The position numbers and the translations under genes are program-made. From positions 1 to 64,000 of the forward strand of contig NZ_JAKRGA010000008.1 of the NCBI RefSeq assembly GCF_022347785.1: 64,000 nt of DNA, written 5' to 3'. The DNA is from Psychrobium sp. MM17-31 (lineage in GTDB: Bacteria; Pseudomonadota; Gammaproteobacteria; Enterobacterales; Psychrobiaceae). Below the pieces are notes generated by a model. That model saw nothing but the letters and a program-made list of their open reading frames with translations, did no database searches and had not been told where the DNA came from. Shown piece after piece: positions 34,973 through 45,412 of this stretch. Positions within the stretch are counted from its first letter, which is position 1; each line of letters starts with the position of its first letter.

Positions 34973-35013
34973 ATAATAAAGTGCTATTAAGTTAAGTTGA
35001 TCTAATATTAAAG

Positions 35014-35859
35014 TTATTTCACTAAACGCATCGATAAATCAATAGCTTGTACATGTTTTGTTAGAGCGCCCACTGAAACGTAATCAACGCCCGTTTCGGC
35101 ATATGTTGCAATAGTGTTATCGTTAACATTACCAGACACTTCGAGTTTGGCTCGACCATCGGTTATCTCAACCGCTTGCTTCATCATATCAACGGTAAAG
35201 TTATCAATCATTATGATATCTGCTCCAGCAGCGAGTGCTACTTGTAATTCGTCTAATGTTTCTACTTCCACTTCGACAGTTTTGATTGGATATAAATCAC
35301 GGGCTTGTTTAATGGCATTGTCGATCCCGCCGCATCCCATAATGTGATTTTCTTTAATCAAATAGGCGTCGAATAAACCGATACGGTGGTTATTGCCACC
35401 ACCACATGTTACCGCATACTTTTGTGCATTGCGCTGCCCAGGGATGGTTTTACGGGTATCTAGTAGCTTGGTATTTGTATGTTTGATCAACTCAACGTAT
35501 TTATTAGCTGTGGTGGCCGTGCCAGATAGCATTTGAATAAAGTTCAGTGCGCTACGTTCACCGGTAAGTAAAACACGAGTGGGGCCACTTAATTTACATA
35601 ACACTTGGTTTTGAGTGACTTTGTCGCCGTCTTCAACTATCCAATCAATGGTTACGCAATCGCCTAATTGTTTAAACACTTCATCTGCCCAAGCTTTGCC
35701 ACAGAAAATCGCCTCATCGCGAGTAATAATAGTGGCTTGTGATTGACTATCTTCAGGAATGAGATTGGCGGTGATGTCTCCTTCCGTGTAATTAAGATTA
35801 CCTAGGTCTTCATTTAACGCTTGTGTAACGGCTAATTCGATTTCTTGTTGATTCATCAT
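35014..35859 (-). CDS. nadC: Quinolinate phosphoribosyltransferase (decarboxylating)
   Basis: 281 residues. It converts quinolinate and PRPP to nicotinate mononucleotide for NAD synthesis. Seen: [17 protein letters not shown] near the N-terminus, [20 protein letters not shown] (about 97-116), [28 protein letters not shown] (about 136-163, binding residues Arg/His/Lys), and the C-terminal barrel strands IIMIDNF and LEVSGNV. Two consecutive Met codons start it. It occupies the same place beside ampD and pilA as in E. coli. Confidence 0.95.
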   Translation of the reverse strand: MMNQQEIELAVTQALNEDLGNLNYTEGDITANLIPEDSQSQATIITRDEAIFCGKAWADEVFKQLGDCVTIDWIVEDGDKVTQNQVLCKLSGPTRVLLTGERSALNFIQMLSGTATTANKYVELIKHTNTKLLDTRKTIPGQRNAQKYAVTCGGGNNHRIGLFDAYLIKENHIMGCGGIDNAIKQARDLYPIKTVEVEVETLDELQVALAAGADIIMIDNFTVDMMKQAVEITDGRAKLEVSGNVNDNTIATYAETGVDYVSVGALTKHVQAIDLSMRLVK

Positions 35860-35937
35860 TGGTTCGTTCGATTTATTTTCGTGAGATGATTTTAAATCAT
35901 CTATAAAATTAATGCGAAGATTCTCTGTGACTTATTT

Positions 35938-36429
35938 CTAAGGAAGTGTCAGCGTAAGTGTCTTATTCGATTGACGTAATTCAAGATGCTTAAGCGCATT
36001 CATGCCCAATAAGATAACATCGCCATCCATGCCGGGGTTTAAGTGGCCTTCAATATTGGTAAAGCGCAAACTTCCAAGCTCTAGTGAGTCGATTTGTGTG
36101 GCAAAAACGTTGATAGAGCCATTCGCGGTAGAAATTGGATAGGTTTGTCCTTTGCTTAATTGCAGTCGATTGGCAAGGTGACTAGGAATTGAAATTAATG
36201 TTGCGCCAGTGTCGAGTAGAAAGGTTACTGGTTCGCCATTAATCAGTCCGCTTGCAACATAGTGGCCACGGCGATTTTGTTTTAAGACAATTGATTGGCC
36301 ATTACCTGTAGACTCTACAATCTGATTCGGGTTGTATTTCTTGCTCAAACTGTCATTAAAATAGAAGGTGAGGGCAGCCAAGACAAGGCACCAAAATATC
36401 ACCCACATTATTTTTCCAGTTCGTTCCAT
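35938..36429 (-). CDS. Membrane-anchored retropepsin-like aspartic protease (clan AA)
   Basis: 163 residues with one N-terminal membrane helix (IMWVIFWCLVLAALTFYF) and a periplasmic domain bearing the single catalytic motif LLDTGAT (about residue 71) and the later LLGMNAL, as in the TIGR02281-type family. One half-site implies dimerisation. A second ATG at 36408 has a better ribosome-binding site (GGA six bases away) and may be the true start. Divergent from ampD; substrate unknown. Confidence 0.82.
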   Translation of the reverse strand: MERTGKIMWVIFWCLVLAALTFYFNDSLSKKYNPNQIVESTGNGQSIVLKQNRRGHYVASGLINGEPVTFLLDTGATLISIPSHLANRLQLSKGQTYPISTANGSINVFATQIDSLELGSLRFTNIEGHLNPGMDGDVILLGMNALKHLELRQSNKTLTLTLP

Positions 36430-36503
36430 ATCAAAAGCGTCATTAACTATCGAGCGCTTTAGTGTACACTACTTTTTAATATTTCTAAGTGAATTAATCT
36501 TTT

Positions 36504-37055
36504 ATGTTACAAGTCGATATCAATGGTTGGCTGGGTGACGTACGTCATTGCCCATCACCGAACTTTAACCAACGTCCAGAGGACTGTGAAATATCTTTAC
36601 TGGTTATTCACAATATCAGCTTACCTGCTGGTGAGTTTGGTACTGGTTATGTCGAGCAACTGTTTATCAATACGCTCGATTGTAAGGCACATCCAACATT
36701 TGCAGATCTTGAAGGGCTAACGGTGTCAGCACATTGTTTGATTGAGCGTGATGGTAAGGTTATTCAGTTTGTGTCTTTCAACGATCGCGCTTGGCATGCG
36801 GGAGTCTCTAATTTTAAGGGGCGTGACAATTGTAATGATTTTTCAATTGGCATCGAATTAGAGGGCACAGATGAACTTGCTTACACCCAAGCGCAGTATC
36901 GAGCGTTAGTGTCGGTAACTAAAGCGATCATGGCCAAGTATCCAGTAGCGGAAGAGTGCATCACTGGGCATAGCAATATTGCTCCCGGCCGCAAAACTGA
37001 TCCGGGACAAGCCTTTGACTGGTCGGGCTATTTTTCAATGTTAGCGAAAAAATAG
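36504..37055 (+). CDS. ampD: 1,6-anhydro-N-acetylmuramyl-L-alanine amidase AmpD
   Basis: 183 residues, cytoplasmic amidase that removes the peptide from anhydro-muropeptides. Zinc and catalytic residues appear in LLVIHNISLPAGEFG (His about 34), SAHCLIERDGKVIQFV, RAWHAGVSNFKGRDNCNDFSIGIELEG and ITGHSNIAPGRKTDPG. Together with AnmK (20 kb) it belongs to muropeptide recycling; loss often de-represses AmpC in other species. First gene of an ampDE pair. Confidence 0.95.
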   Translation: MLQVDINGWLGDVRHCPSPNFNQRPEDCEISLLVIHNISLPAGEFGTGYVEQLFINTLDCKAHPTFADLEGLTVSAHCLIERDGKVIQFVSFNDRAWHAGVSNFKGRDNCNDFSIGIELEGTDELAYTQAQYRALVSVTKAIMAKYPVAEECITGHSNIAPGRKTDPGQAFDWSGYFSMLAKK

Positions 37056-37113
37056 CCGTGTTAGACTGTTGTCGTTAACTACTTAAACAAACTTCAACTG
37101 GTTAGGCGAATTT

Positions 37114-37971
37114 ATGGCGCTTTTTTCATTATTGCTAGCATTGATTATCGAACGAACTTCATCGTTGTCTAAACAATGGCAGTTTCAACATCTACATTTA
37201 GGGTTCATCGATAGCACTCGTAAAATACTCGAACCGACGAGTATTAGCTTCGCGTTAGTGGTGAGTGTTTTACCTGCGCTACTTACTTATTTTCTGCTGA
37301 ATTTGGTACAAGGTGTGATGTTTGGGCTGCTGTCGATGGTGCTATGGACGGTACTAGCGTTAATGTGTATCGGGTGTGTCCATTACCGAGAGTTATATAA
37401 GCGCTATCTATTGTCGGTGTGTAAAGGTGATACCCAAGGCAGTTATCACTTAGCTGCTGAGCTAGCGGATGTTGAAGATATTGATGTTGATGATGTCACC
37501 ATGCTGGGCACCCGCGTTGGCCGCCAATTGGCATGGATTAACTATCGATTTTACTGTGCCATCGTCTTTATGATGATTATTGGCGGGCCCGTCGCAATTG
37601 TGTTTTACGCAAGCTTACGCAGTTTAGAGCTATTGTCGTTTAAGGGAACATTGCCGCCAATGCCATGGATAAGACGCGTTTTGTTTGTACTTGATTGGAT
37701 TCCCGCTCGCCTTATTGCATTGGCTTATGTGCTCGTTGGTAATTTTTCTAATGCCATTAACCTGTGGTTGAGTATAACGCTTAATATCAAAGCGCCAGCC
37801 TATGATGTCGTCAGTAAAGTGGCAATGGCGGCAGAGCAAATGACTAAGTCGCAAGGTGATGAAGGGGTGTGTATGCAAAGTACCTGTCGTCTGGTGAGCC
37901 TTGCTAAACGCACCTTGTTATTACTCGTTGTAGTGATGTCATTTTTGACCATTTTTGGCTATTTGATTTAA
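37114..37971 (+). CDS. ampE: Inner-membrane regulator AmpE (CobD/CbiB-like family)
   Basis: 285 residues, with four to five membrane segments and the AmpE opening MALFSLLLALIIERTSSLSKQWQ. Internal motifs FYCAIVFMMIIGGP and LVSLAKRTLLLLVVVMSF agree with AmpE. Role is poorly defined; it accompanies ampD in many gammaproteobacteria. 58-bp gap from ampD and a terminator after it make a two-gene unit. Confidence 0.9.
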   Translation: MALFSLLLALIIERTSSLSKQWQFQHLHLGFIDSTRKILEPTSISFALVVSVLPALLTYFLLNLVQGVMFGLLSMVLWTVLALMCIGCVHYRELYKRYLLSVCKGDTQGSYHLAAELADVEDIDVDDVTMLGTRVGRQLAWINYRFYCAIVFMMIIGGPVAIVFYASLRSLELLSFKGTLPPMPWIRRVLFVLDWIPARLIALAYVLVGNFSNAINLWLSITLNIKAPAYDVVSKVAMAAEQMTKSQGDEGVCMQSTCRLVSLAKRTLLLLVVVMSFLTIFGYLI

Positions 37972-38064
37972 ACAGGTGTTTAATGGTCTTACCATTGTTT
38001 TCAAACGTGTGTTTACAAAAATAATTAGACAAAAGCGTCAAATTTAATAATTCATCGTTAAGTG

Positions 38065-38102
38065 AAAACCTCGATAGGCTCAATGTTTATCGAGGTTTTT
38101 TT
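38065..38102 (+). terminator. Terminator of ampDE
   Basis: AAACCTCGATA/TATCGAGGTTT perfect stem with TTTTTT, 94 bases after ampE. Confidence 0.88.
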
Positions 38103-38205
38103 ATGCATCAATACATTTCCTTGAACCCTCTTCCAAATTTCAATTGCCTATTAATGCCTCGCTAGACAAAAGTCGCAAAATTTGTTAACTTTGCACTCCT
38201 TGGTT

Positions 38206-38222
38206 AATTGGTAATACCAATT
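38206..38222. promoter_or_regulatory. PdhR operator upstream of pdhR
   Basis: AATTGGTAATACCAATT is a perfect fit to the PdhR consensus AATTGGT-N3-ACCAATT, 30 bp before the pdhR start. It implies autoregulation and pyruvate control of the pdhR-aceEF operon as in E. coli. Confidence 0.85.
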
Positions 38223-38251
38223 GATTGAAGCAAGAATAATAAGAGGGAAAA

Positions 38252-39019
38252 ATGACCTATCGCAAAATCAGGCAGCCAAAACTTTCAGATGCGATTGTAC
38301 AGGCGCTTGAAACTATGATCCTTGAAGGAACCTTGCGTCCGGGCGAGAAATTGCCGTCGGAGCGAGATCTCGCGAAACAATTTGAAGTATCGCGTCCTTC
38401 GATTCGTGAAGCGATTCAGGTATTGGAAGCTAAGGGACTACTCAATCGCCGTCAGGGCGGTGGTACTTATGTACAAGAGCAGTTATGGCAAAGTTTGAGC
38501 GATCCTGTATTGGAGTTGATTGCCCAAGATCCAGAAAACCAATATGACTTATTAGAGTTTCGTCATGCCACCGAAGGCATGTTAGCGTTTTACGCAGCGA
38601 TTCGTGGTACAGCAACCGACTTTGAGCGTTTGCGTGCTTGTCAGCAAGATATTGCAGCGGCGCAAACTGAGAAGTGCATTGAGCGTGAAGCCTCTGCCAT
38701 TGTCGAGCTTTATAAAGTGATCGCAGAAGCGTCACACAATGTTGCTATGCTGCATCTGGTACTGAGCATGAGCGAGCTGATTCGTCAGAATATCGAGCAA
38801 AACTTAGCGCTGCTTTATCGTCACGACAAAGGCGTTGAGATGAGTAATAAGCATCGCAGTGCATTAATCGAAGCTATTGTTTCGCGTGATTCAGAAGGCG
38901 CGCGTAGTGCCTCAAACGCCCACCTGGCGTTTATCGAAGATGTATTATTGTCATTGCGGCAAGAGGATTCGCGAGTGCAGCGGGCCCTTCGAAGAATTCA
39001 GAACAACGACCCTGCCTAA
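38252..39019 (+). CDS. pdhR: Pyruvate-responsive GntR/FadR-family repressor PdhR
   Basis: 255 residues. N-terminal winged helix-turn-helix (about 8-75, with LPSERDLAKQFEVSRPSIREAIQVLEAKGLL) and a C-terminal FCD effector domain (about 95-230). GAGGG precedes the ATG. It sits directly upstream of aceE with a perfect PdhR box in its own promoter. A hairpin overlapping its stop codon (39007-39033) may partly end transcription before aceE. Confidence 0.95.
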   Translation: MTYRKIRQPKLSDAIVQALETMILEGTLRPGEKLPSERDLAKQFEVSRPSIREAIQVLEAKGLLNRRQGGGTYVQEQLWQSLSDPVLELIAQDPENQYDLLEFRHATEGMLAFYAAIRGTATDFERLRACQQDIAAAQTEKCIEREASAIVELYKVIAEASHNVAMLHLVLSMSELIRQNIEQNLALLYRHDKGVEMSNKHRSALIEAIVSRDSEGARSASNAHLAFIEDVLLSLRQEDSRVQRALRRIQNNDPA

Positions 39020-39033
39020 TGGCGGGGTTTTTA
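39007..39033 (+). terminator. Weak terminator/attenuator between pdhR and aceE
   Basis: A CCCTGCC-TAAT-GGCGGGG stem followed by TTTTT overlaps the pdhR stop codon. Read-through would link pdhR and aceE; the 140-nt aceE leader contains further CGCCTA/TAGGCG pairing. Confidence 0.5.
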
Positions 39034-39159
39034 CGTAGAAGCGCCTAATAACTGTTACTTAATAGCTATTAACAATAGGCGTGAACAAAATTAAAAAACG
39101 CCTTGTTGTCCCGCCGCAATATAAACGGGAAAGGCAAAACAACCATAAAGGATAAGATT

Positions 39160-41829
39160 ATGTCAGGCATCAATCTTCATGATATCGATCCGCTAGAGAC
39201 ACAAGAGTGGATTGAATCACTTGATTCAGTGTTACAAGAAGAAGGGCCAGAGCGCGCTCATTTTCTTCTTGAAAAATTAATCGATAGTGCCCGCCGCAAA
39301 GGTGGTCACCTTCCATACACCGCCACTACTGCTTACTTAAACTCAATTGACACGGTTAATGAACCACACATGCCGGGCGACCCGCACATCGAGCGTAACA
39401 TTCGTTCTATGATCCGCTGGAATGCTCAAGCGATGGTATTACGTGCATCTAAGAAAAACTTAGAGCTAGGTGGTCACATTTCAAGTTTCGCATCTTCTGC
39501 GACCCTTTATGATGTTGGTTTCAACCACTTCTTCAAAGCGCCAAACGACAAAGATGGCGGTGACTTAGTATACTTCCAAGGTCACATTTCACCAGGTATC
39601 TACGCGCGTTCTTTCCTAGAAGGTCGCTTTACTGAAGAGCAAATGGACAACTTCCGTCAAGAAGCCTTTGACGACGGTTTATCTTCATACCCACACCCGA
39701 AATTAATGCCTGAATACTGGCAGTTCCCTACGGTATCTATGGGTCTAGGTCCAATCCAAGCGATTTACCAAGCTCGTTTCTTAAAATACCTAACAGACCG
39801 CGGCATTAAAGATTGTTCAGGTCAAACGGTATACTGTTTCATGGGCGACGGTGAGTGTGATGAGCCAGAATCACTAGGTGCTATCGGTCTTGCTGCACGC
39901 GAAGGCTTAGACAATCTATGTTTCATCATCAACTGTAACTTACAGCGTCTAGACGGCCCTGTACGTGGTAACAGCAAAGTAATCCAAGAACTTGAAGGTG
40001 AATTCCGCGGCGCAGGCTGGGAAGTTATTAAAGTGATTTGGGGTCGTTACTGGGAGCCACTACTAGCGAAAGACAAATCAGGTAAATTGCGTCAATTAAT
40101 GGAAGAGACTGTTGATGGCGAATACCAAAACTGTAAGCAAAAAGGCGGCGCCTACACGCGTGAGCATTTCTTCGGTAAATACCCTGAGACTGCTGAGCTA
40201 GTTAAAGACATGACAGATGAAGACATCTGGCGTTTAAACCGTGGTGGTCACGATCCAGCAAAAGTTTATGCGGCTTACAAAAAAGCTCAAGAAACTAAAG
40301 GTCGTCCAACGGTTATTCTTGCTAAGACTGTTAAAGGTTACGGCATGGGTGATTCTGCAGAAGGCAAAAACATCGCGCACGGTGTTAAGAAGATGGATCT
40401 GGAAGTGCTTAAGCAATTCCGCGATCGCTTCAACATTCCAATTTCTGACGAAGAGCTACCAAACATTCCTTACTACCGTCCGCCAGCTGATAGTGCTGAA
40501 ATGCGTTACATGAAAGCGCGTCGTGATGAGTTAGGCGGTGTAATGCCAAAACGTTTACCTGCGTTCACTGAGAAGTTAGAAATTCCTCAACTAAATGCAT
40601 TCGATGCTATCACTAAAGGCAGCGGCGAGCGTGAGATCTCAACCACTATGGTTATGGTTCGCTTAATGACGGCACTTGTGAAAGACAAGGGCATTGGTAA
40701 GCGCGTTGTACCTATCGTTCCTGATGAAGCGCGTACTTTCGGTATGGAAGGTATGTTCCGTCAAATCGGTATTTACGCTCACGAAGGTCAAAAATACATC
40801 CCGCAAGATCGCGATCAAGTTGCTTACTACCGCGAAGATAAAAACGGTCAGGTATTACAAGAAGGTATCAATGAGCTAGGTGCAATGGGCTCTTGGGTAT
40901 CGGCGGCAACGTCATACTCGGTGAACGATTGCCCGATGATCCCATTCTACATCTACTACTCAATGTTTGGTTTCCAACGTATTGGTGACATGGCTTGGGC
41001 AGCAGGTGATATGCAAGCACGTGGTTTCATGGTTGGTGGTACGTCAGGTCGTACAACGCTAAACGGTGAAGGTCTACAGCATCAAGACGGTCACAGCCAT
41101 ATTCAAGCGGGTACTATTCCTAACTGTGTATCTTACGATCCAACATACGGTTATGAGCTAGCGGTTATCGTACAAAACGGTATCGAGCGCATGTACGGTG
41201 AAGCACAAGAGAACATTTTCTACTACCTAACGACGTTGAACGAGAACTACCAACAACCTGCAATGCCAGAAGGCGTTGAAGAAGGTATTGTTAAAGGTAT
41301 CTACCCGTTCGCGACAGTGAAAGGGGGCGACAACACAGTTAAATTACTAGGTTGTGGTTCTATCTTCGAGCAAGTACGTAAAGCTGCAGATATTCTAGCG
41401 GCAGACTACAACGTAACATCTGAGCTATACAGCGTAACTTCGTTTAACGAACTAGGTCGTGACGGTCAGTCGGTTGAGCGTGAAAACATGCTAAACCCAA
41501 CGGCTGCGCCAAAAGTACCTTACATTACCGAAGTACTAGGTAAAGACGAAGACAACGTAGTTATTGCTTCAACTGACCACATGAAGTCATTTGCAGAGCA
41601 AGTACGTGCTTACATTCCTGGTTCATACAAGGTATTAGGTACTGACGGTTTCGGTCGCAGTGACAGCCGCGCTAACTTACGTTCACACTTTGAAGTTGAC
41701 GCATCTTACATCGTAGTTGCTTCACTATCTGAGTTAGTGAAACGCGGTAAAGTTGAACAGTCAGTGTTGTTAGGTGCTATGGAGCGCTTTAACATCAGTG
41801 GCGACAAAGTTAACCCGCTATACGCATAA
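39160..41829 (+). CDS. aceE: Pyruvate dehydrogenase E1 component
   Basis: Start at 39160 ([20 protein letters not shown]) with AAGGA seven bases upstream; the ORF extends 19 codons further without support. The 889-residue homodimeric-type E1 decarboxylates pyruvate with thiamine diphosphate; ThDP motif [10 protein letters not shown]...[12 protein letters not shown] (about 230-270) is present. Codon choice (strong CTA/GGT/GCA bias) looks like a highly expressed gene. First of aceE-aceF, with lpdA after. Confidence 0.96.
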   Translation: MSGINLHDIDPLETQEWIESLDSVLQEEGPERAHFLLEKLIDSARRKGGHLPYTATTAYLNSIDTVNEPHMPGDPHIERNIRSMIRWNAQAMVLRASKKNLELGGHISSFASSATLYDVGFNHFFKAPNDKDGGDLVYFQGHISPGIYARSFLEGRFTEEQMDNFRQEAFDDGLSSYPHPKLMPEYWQFPTVSMGLGPIQAIYQARFLKYLTDRGIKDCSGQTVYCFMGDGECDEPESLGAIGLAAREGLDNLCFIINCNLQRLDGPVRGNSKVIQELEGEFRGAGWEVIKVIWGRYWEPLLAKDKSGKLRQLMEETVDGEYQNCKQKGGAYTREHFFGKYPETAELVKDMTDEDIWRLNRGGHDPAKVYAAYKKAQETKGRPTVILAKTVKGYGMGDSAEGKNIAHGVKKMDLEVLKQFRDRFNIPISDEELPNIPYYRPPADSAEMRYMKARRDELGGVMPKRLPAFTEKLEIPQLNAFDAITKGSGEREISTTMVMVRLMTALVKDKGIGKRVVPIVPDEARTFGMEGMFRQIGIYAHEGQKYIPQDRDQVAYYREDKNGQVLQEGINELGAMGSWVSAATSYSVNDCPMIPFYIYYSMFGFQRIGDMAWAAGDMQARGFMVGGTSGRTTLNGEGLQHQDGHSHIQAGTIPNCVSYDPTYGYELAVIVQNGIERMYGEAQENIFYYLTTLNENYQQPAMPEGVEEGIVKGIYPFATVKGGDNTVKLLGCGSIFEQVRKAADILAADYNVTSELYSVTSFNELGRDGQSVERENMLNPTAAPKVPYITEVLGKDEDNVVIASTDHMKSFAEQVRAYIPGSYKVLGTDGFGRSDSRANLRSHFEVDASYIVVASLSELVKRGKVEQSVLLGAMERFNISGDKVNPLYA

Positions 41830-41840
41830 GGATCAAAATT

Positions 41841-43811
41841 ATGTCTGATTTACAAGATATCCTAGTCCCAGATGTTGGCGGCGAAGAAGTTGAAGTTATT
41901 GAGATTTGTGTTGCCGTTGGCGACACAATCGAAGAAGAAGCGGCGATTATTACCGTTGAATCTGACAAAGCATCAATGGACATTCCAGCGCCTTTCGCTG
42001 GTACTATTAGCGAGCTAAGCGTAAGCGTTGGCGATAAAGTGTCAGAAGGTTCACGCCTTGGCGCTATGGCTGTAGCGGGTGCATCTGCATCGGCTGCTGA
42101 GCCAGCTCCAGCTGAGCAAGCGGCTCCTGCACCAGTAGTAGAAGCTGCGCCAGTTGCCGTGCCTGCTGCGGCAGTAGTAAGTGAAGCGAAAGAAGTTCAC
42201 GTGCCAGATATCGGCGAAGACGGTGAAGTTGACGTTATCGAAGTATTAGTGAGCGTTGGCGATGTTGTTGCCGAAGAAGACGGTCTAATTACCCTTGAGA
42301 CTGACAAAGCAACCATGGACGTTCCTGCACCATTCGCTGGTACAGTGAAAGAAGTTAAGGTTGCCGTAGGCGATAAAGTGGGTGAAGGCTCATTAATCGT
42401 TATTCTTGAAGCTGAAGGCGCAGCACCAGCTGCTGCGCCTGCCGTTGAAGCAACTCCCGCACCAGCTGTTGAAGCCGCTCCTGTTGCTGCACCTGTGGCT
42501 ACCGCTGCACCAGCAATCAAAGACGTTGCTGTTCCAGATATCGGCGAAGACGGTGAAGTTGACGTTATCGACGTATTAGTAAGCGTTGGTGACACTGTTG
42601 CTGAAGAAGATGGTCTAATTACCCTTGAGACTGACAAAGCAACGATGGACGTTCCAGCGCCATTTGCTGGTGTGATCAAAGAGCTGAAAATTGCGACAGG
42701 CGGTAAAGTTGCAACTGGTACTATTATCGCGACGATCGAAACTGCTGGTGGCGAAACAGTTGCTGCACAAGCGCCAGCTGCTGCACCTGCGCCACAAGCG
42801 GCTCCTGCTGCTCAAGCACCTATGACGCCTGCGCCAACTAAGCCTGCACCTGTTGCAGCTGCACCTGTTGAAGCGAAAGGCACTGCCCACGCAAGTCCGT
42901 CGGTACGTCGTATCGCTCGTGAATTCGGCGTTGATTTAACCCTAGTTGCTGGCACTGGCCGTAAAGGTCGCGTATTGCGCGAAGACGTACAAAACTACGT
43001 TAAAGCTGAGCTTGCTAAGCCAAAAGCTTCTGCTTCAGCAGCTGCTCCGGCAGGCGATGGCAATTACCTAGAAGTGGTTAAGTCTAAGCCGGTAGATTTC
43101 GCTAAATTCGGCGAAGTTGAAGTTAAAGAGCTATCGCGTATCCAGAAGATTTCAGGTCCATTCCTGCACAAAAACTGGGTAACTATTCCACATGTTACGC
43201 ATTTTGATGAAGCGGATATCACCGAGCTTGAAGTATTCCGTAAAGAGCAAAACGTTCTTGCTGAAAAGCAAAAGCTTGGTCTGAAGATTTCGCCATTAGT
43301 ATTCATCATGAAAGCTGTGGCTAAAGCACTAGCCGCCCATCCGACGTTTAACGCGTCACTTAGCGATGACGGCGAAAGCTTAGTGCTTAAGAAATACTTC
43401 CACATCGGTATCGCGGTTGATACGCCAAACGGTCTTGTAGTTCCTGTTGTTCGCGATGTTGACCAGAAAGGTATTCACGAGTTATCACGCGAACTTGGCG
43501 AGATTTCTAAGAAAGCCCGTGACGGCAAGCTAAAGGCAGCTGACATGCAAGGTGGTTGTTTCACTATCTCTAGCCTTGGCGGTATCGGCGGCACAGCGTT
43601 TACGCCAATCGTTAACGCGCCAGAAGTGGGTATCCTAGGTGTTTCTAAGTCAGAAATGAAACCTAAGTGGAACGGTAAAGAGTTCGTACCACGCCTAATG
43701 GTTCCACTGTCAACGTCATACGATCACCGTGTGATTGACGGTGCTGAAGCGGCGCGCTTTAGCGCAACTTTAGCTGGGGTGCTATCAGACATTCGTCGTC
43801 TAGTACTTTAA
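41841..43811 (+). CDS. aceF: Dihydrolipoamide acetyltransferase (E2) with three lipoyl domains
   Basis: 656 residues: lipoyl domains at about 2-78, 117-193 and 227-303, each with a lipoylation lysine in (E/T)SDKAS/TDKAT contexts; Ala/Pro-rich flexible linkers between; a peripheral-subunit-binding domain ([15 protein letters not shown]...[11 protein letters not shown], about 350-390); and a catalytic core with [13 protein letters not shown] near the C-terminus. Lipoyl domains 2 and 3 are also very similar in DNA. AAGGA precedes the ATG, 11 bp after aceE. Confidence 0.96.
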   Translation: MSDLQDILVPDVGGEEVEVIEICVAVGDTIEEEAAIITVESDKASMDIPAPFAGTISELSVSVGDKVSEGSRLGAMAVAGASASAAEPAPAEQAAPAPVVEAAPVAVPAAAVVSEAKEVHVPDIGEDGEVDVIEVLVSVGDVVAEEDGLITLETDKATMDVPAPFAGTVKEVKVAVGDKVGEGSLIVILEAEGAAPAAAPAVEATPAPAVEAAPVAAPVATAAPAIKDVAVPDIGEDGEVDVIDVLVSVGDTVAEEDGLITLETDKATMDVPAPFAGVIKELKIATGGKVATGTIIATIETAGGETVAAQAPAAAPAPQAAPAAQAPMTPAPTKPAPVAAAPVEAKGTAHASPSVRRIAREFGVDLTLVAGTGRKGRVLREDVQNYVKAELAKPKASASAAAPAGDGNYLEVVKSKPVDFAKFGEVEVKELSRIQKISGPFLHKNWVTIPHVTHFDEADITELEVFRKEQNVLAEKQKLGLKISPLVFIMKAVAKALAAHPTFNASLSDDGESLVLKKYFHIGIAVDTPNGLVVPVVRDVDQKGIHELSRELGEISKKARDGKLKAADMQGGCFTISSLGGIGGTAFTPIVNAPEVGILGVSKSEMKPKWNGKEFVPRLMVPLSTSYDHRVIDGAEAARFSATLAGVLSDIRRLVL

Positions 43812-43817
43812 TAATCT

Positions 43818-43855
43818 AAGCCGCTAGTTTCATTACTGACTAGCGGCTTTGTTTT
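43818..43855 (+). terminator. Terminator of pdhR-aceEF
   Basis: AAGCCGCTAGT/ACTAGCGGCTT perfect 11-bp stem then TGTTTT, nine bases after aceF. It implies lpdA has its own promoter. Confidence 0.85.
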
Positions 43856-43935
43856 AATTGAAACAAAGTCGCCGATTTGGCTATACATCAGTGTTGTAGC
43901 TGGTTAAAATTGCGCAGACTTAAAAAGACACTTAT

Positions 43936-43958
43936 CACCTGTACATTGAGTACAGGTG
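43936..43958. promoter_or_regulatory. Perfect 9-bp inverted repeat upstream of lpdA
   Basis: CACCTGTAC-ATTGA-GTACAGGTG lies 19 nt before the lpdA start. It could be an operator or a leader hairpin; no T run follows, so it is not a terminator. Confidence 0.55.
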
Positions 43959-43977
43959 CACACACATCGAGGTGAAA

Positions 43978-45402
43978 ATGAGCAACGAAATCAAAACTCA
44001 AGTAGTTGTATTGGGCGCAGGCCCTGGTGGTTATTCAGCGGCGTTCCGCGCGGCAGATTTAGGCTTAGACGTTGTATTAGTAGAAAAATACTCAACGCTA
44101 GGCGGTGTTTGTTTAAACGTTGGTTGTATCCCATCAAAAGCAATGCTTCACGTTGCTAAAGTAATTCAAGAAGCTAAGCACATCGACGCACACGGTGTTA
44201 GCTTTGGTGAGCCAACGATCGATCTAGACAAGATCCGCGGTTACAAAGAAGGCGTTGTTGGTCAACTGACTGGTGGTCTAGCTGGTATGGCTAAAATGCG
44301 TAAAGTTAAGACTGTTGTTGGTAACGCGTCTTTCACTAGCGCAAACTCGCTAAAAGTTGAAGGCGAAGAAACAACGACGATTAACTTCGACAATGCAATT
44401 ATTGCTTGTGGTTCTCGTCCAATCGAACTGCCATTCATTCCACATGAAGATCCACGCATCTGGAACTCTACTGACGCGCTTAAACTTGAAGAAGTACCTA
44501 AGAAATTACTAGTAATGGGCGGTGGTATCATCGGTCTAGAAATGGGTACAGTTTACGAGTCACTAGGTAGTGAAGTAGACGTAGTAGAAATGTTCGACCA
44601 AGTAATCCCAGCTGCAGACGCTGACATGGTTCGCATTTACACTAAAGCAAACAAGAAGCGTTTCAACATGATGTTATCTACTAAGGTAACTGCTGTTGAA
44701 GCGAAAGAAGACGGTATCTACGTTTCTGTTGAAGGCAAGAAAGCGCCAACAGATCCAATCCGTTACGACGCTGTATTAGTTGCTATCGGCCGTACACCAA
44801 ACGGTAAAAACATCGGTGCTGAAGGCGCTGGCGTAAACGTTGACGAGCGTGGTTTCATCAATGTAGATAAGCAAATGCGTACTAACGTACCAAACATCTT
44901 CGCTATCGGTGACGTTGTTGGTCAACCAATGCTTGCTCATAAAGCAGTGCACGAAGCACACGTTGCTGCTGAAGTTATTGCTGGTAAGAACCACTTCTTC
45001 GATCCTAAAGTTATTCCTTCAATCGCATACACCTTCCCAGAAGTTGCATGGGTTGGTTTAACTGAGAAAGAAGCGAAAGAGCAAGGCATTAACTTCGAAG
45101 TTGCTAAGTTCCCATGGGCTGCAAGTGGCCGTGCTATCGCATCAGACGTATCTGACGGTATGACTAAGCTAATCTTCGACAAAGACACAGATCGCGTAAT
45201 CGGTGGTGCTTTAGTTGGTGAAAACGCTGGTGAATTACTAGGTGAAATCGGCCTAGCAATCGAGATGGGTTGTGATGCTGAAGACATCGGTCTAACTATC
45301 CACGCTCACCCAACGCTACACGAGTCAATCGGTATGGCGGCTGAAATCTACGAAGGTTCTATTACTGACTTACCTAACCCAAAAGCGGTTAAGAAAAAGT
45401 AA
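43978..45402 (+). CDS. lpdA: Dihydrolipoamide dehydrogenase (E3)
   Basis: 475 residues from the ATG at 43978 (AGG five bases upstream; a GTG two codons earlier is possible). FAD motif VVVLGAGPGGYSAAFRAADLG, redox pair GGVCLNVGCIPSK, NAD site VMGGGIIGLEMGT, and the C-terminal active-site HAHPTLHES. It re-oxidises lipoamide in pyruvate and 2-oxoglutarate dehydrogenases and probably in glycine cleavage. Separated from aceF by a terminator and a dyad, so it can be expressed alone. Confidence 0.96.
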   Translation: MSNEIKTQVVVLGAGPGGYSAAFRAADLGLDVVLVEKYSTLGGVCLNVGCIPSKAMLHVAKVIQEAKHIDAHGVSFGEPTIDLDKIRGYKEGVVGQLTGGLAGMAKMRKVKTVVGNASFTSANSLKVEGEETTTINFDNAIIACGSRPIELPFIPHEDPRIWNSTDALKLEEVPKKLLVMGGGIIGLEMGTVYESLGSEVDVVEMFDQVIPAADADMVRIYTKANKKRFNMMLSTKVTAVEAKEDGIYVSVEGKKAPTDPIRYDAVLVAIGRTPNGKNIGAEGAGVNVDERGFINVDKQMRTNVPNIFAIGDVVGQPMLAHKAVHEAHVAAEVIAGKNHFFDPKVIPSIAYTFPEVAWVGLTEKEAKEQGINFEVAKFPWAASGRAIASDVSDGMTKLIFDKDTDRVIGGALVGENAGELLGEIGLAIEMGCDAEDIGLTIHAHPTLHESIGMAAEIYEGSITDLPNPKAVKKK

Positions 45403-45412
45403 TTAGCATTTG

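Noticed and set aside
34785-34990. Sigma-54 promoter for pilA
   Set aside because: No minus-strand GG-N10-GC box in a TGGCA/TTGC context was found; nearby GG/GC pairs have the wrong spacing.
42197-42890. Long antisense ORFs opposite aceF rich in Ala/Thr/Ser or Cys/Arg
   Set aside because: They are complementary-strand shadows of the Ala/Pro-rich linkers and repeated lipoyl domains; no signal, ribosome-binding site or domain supports them.
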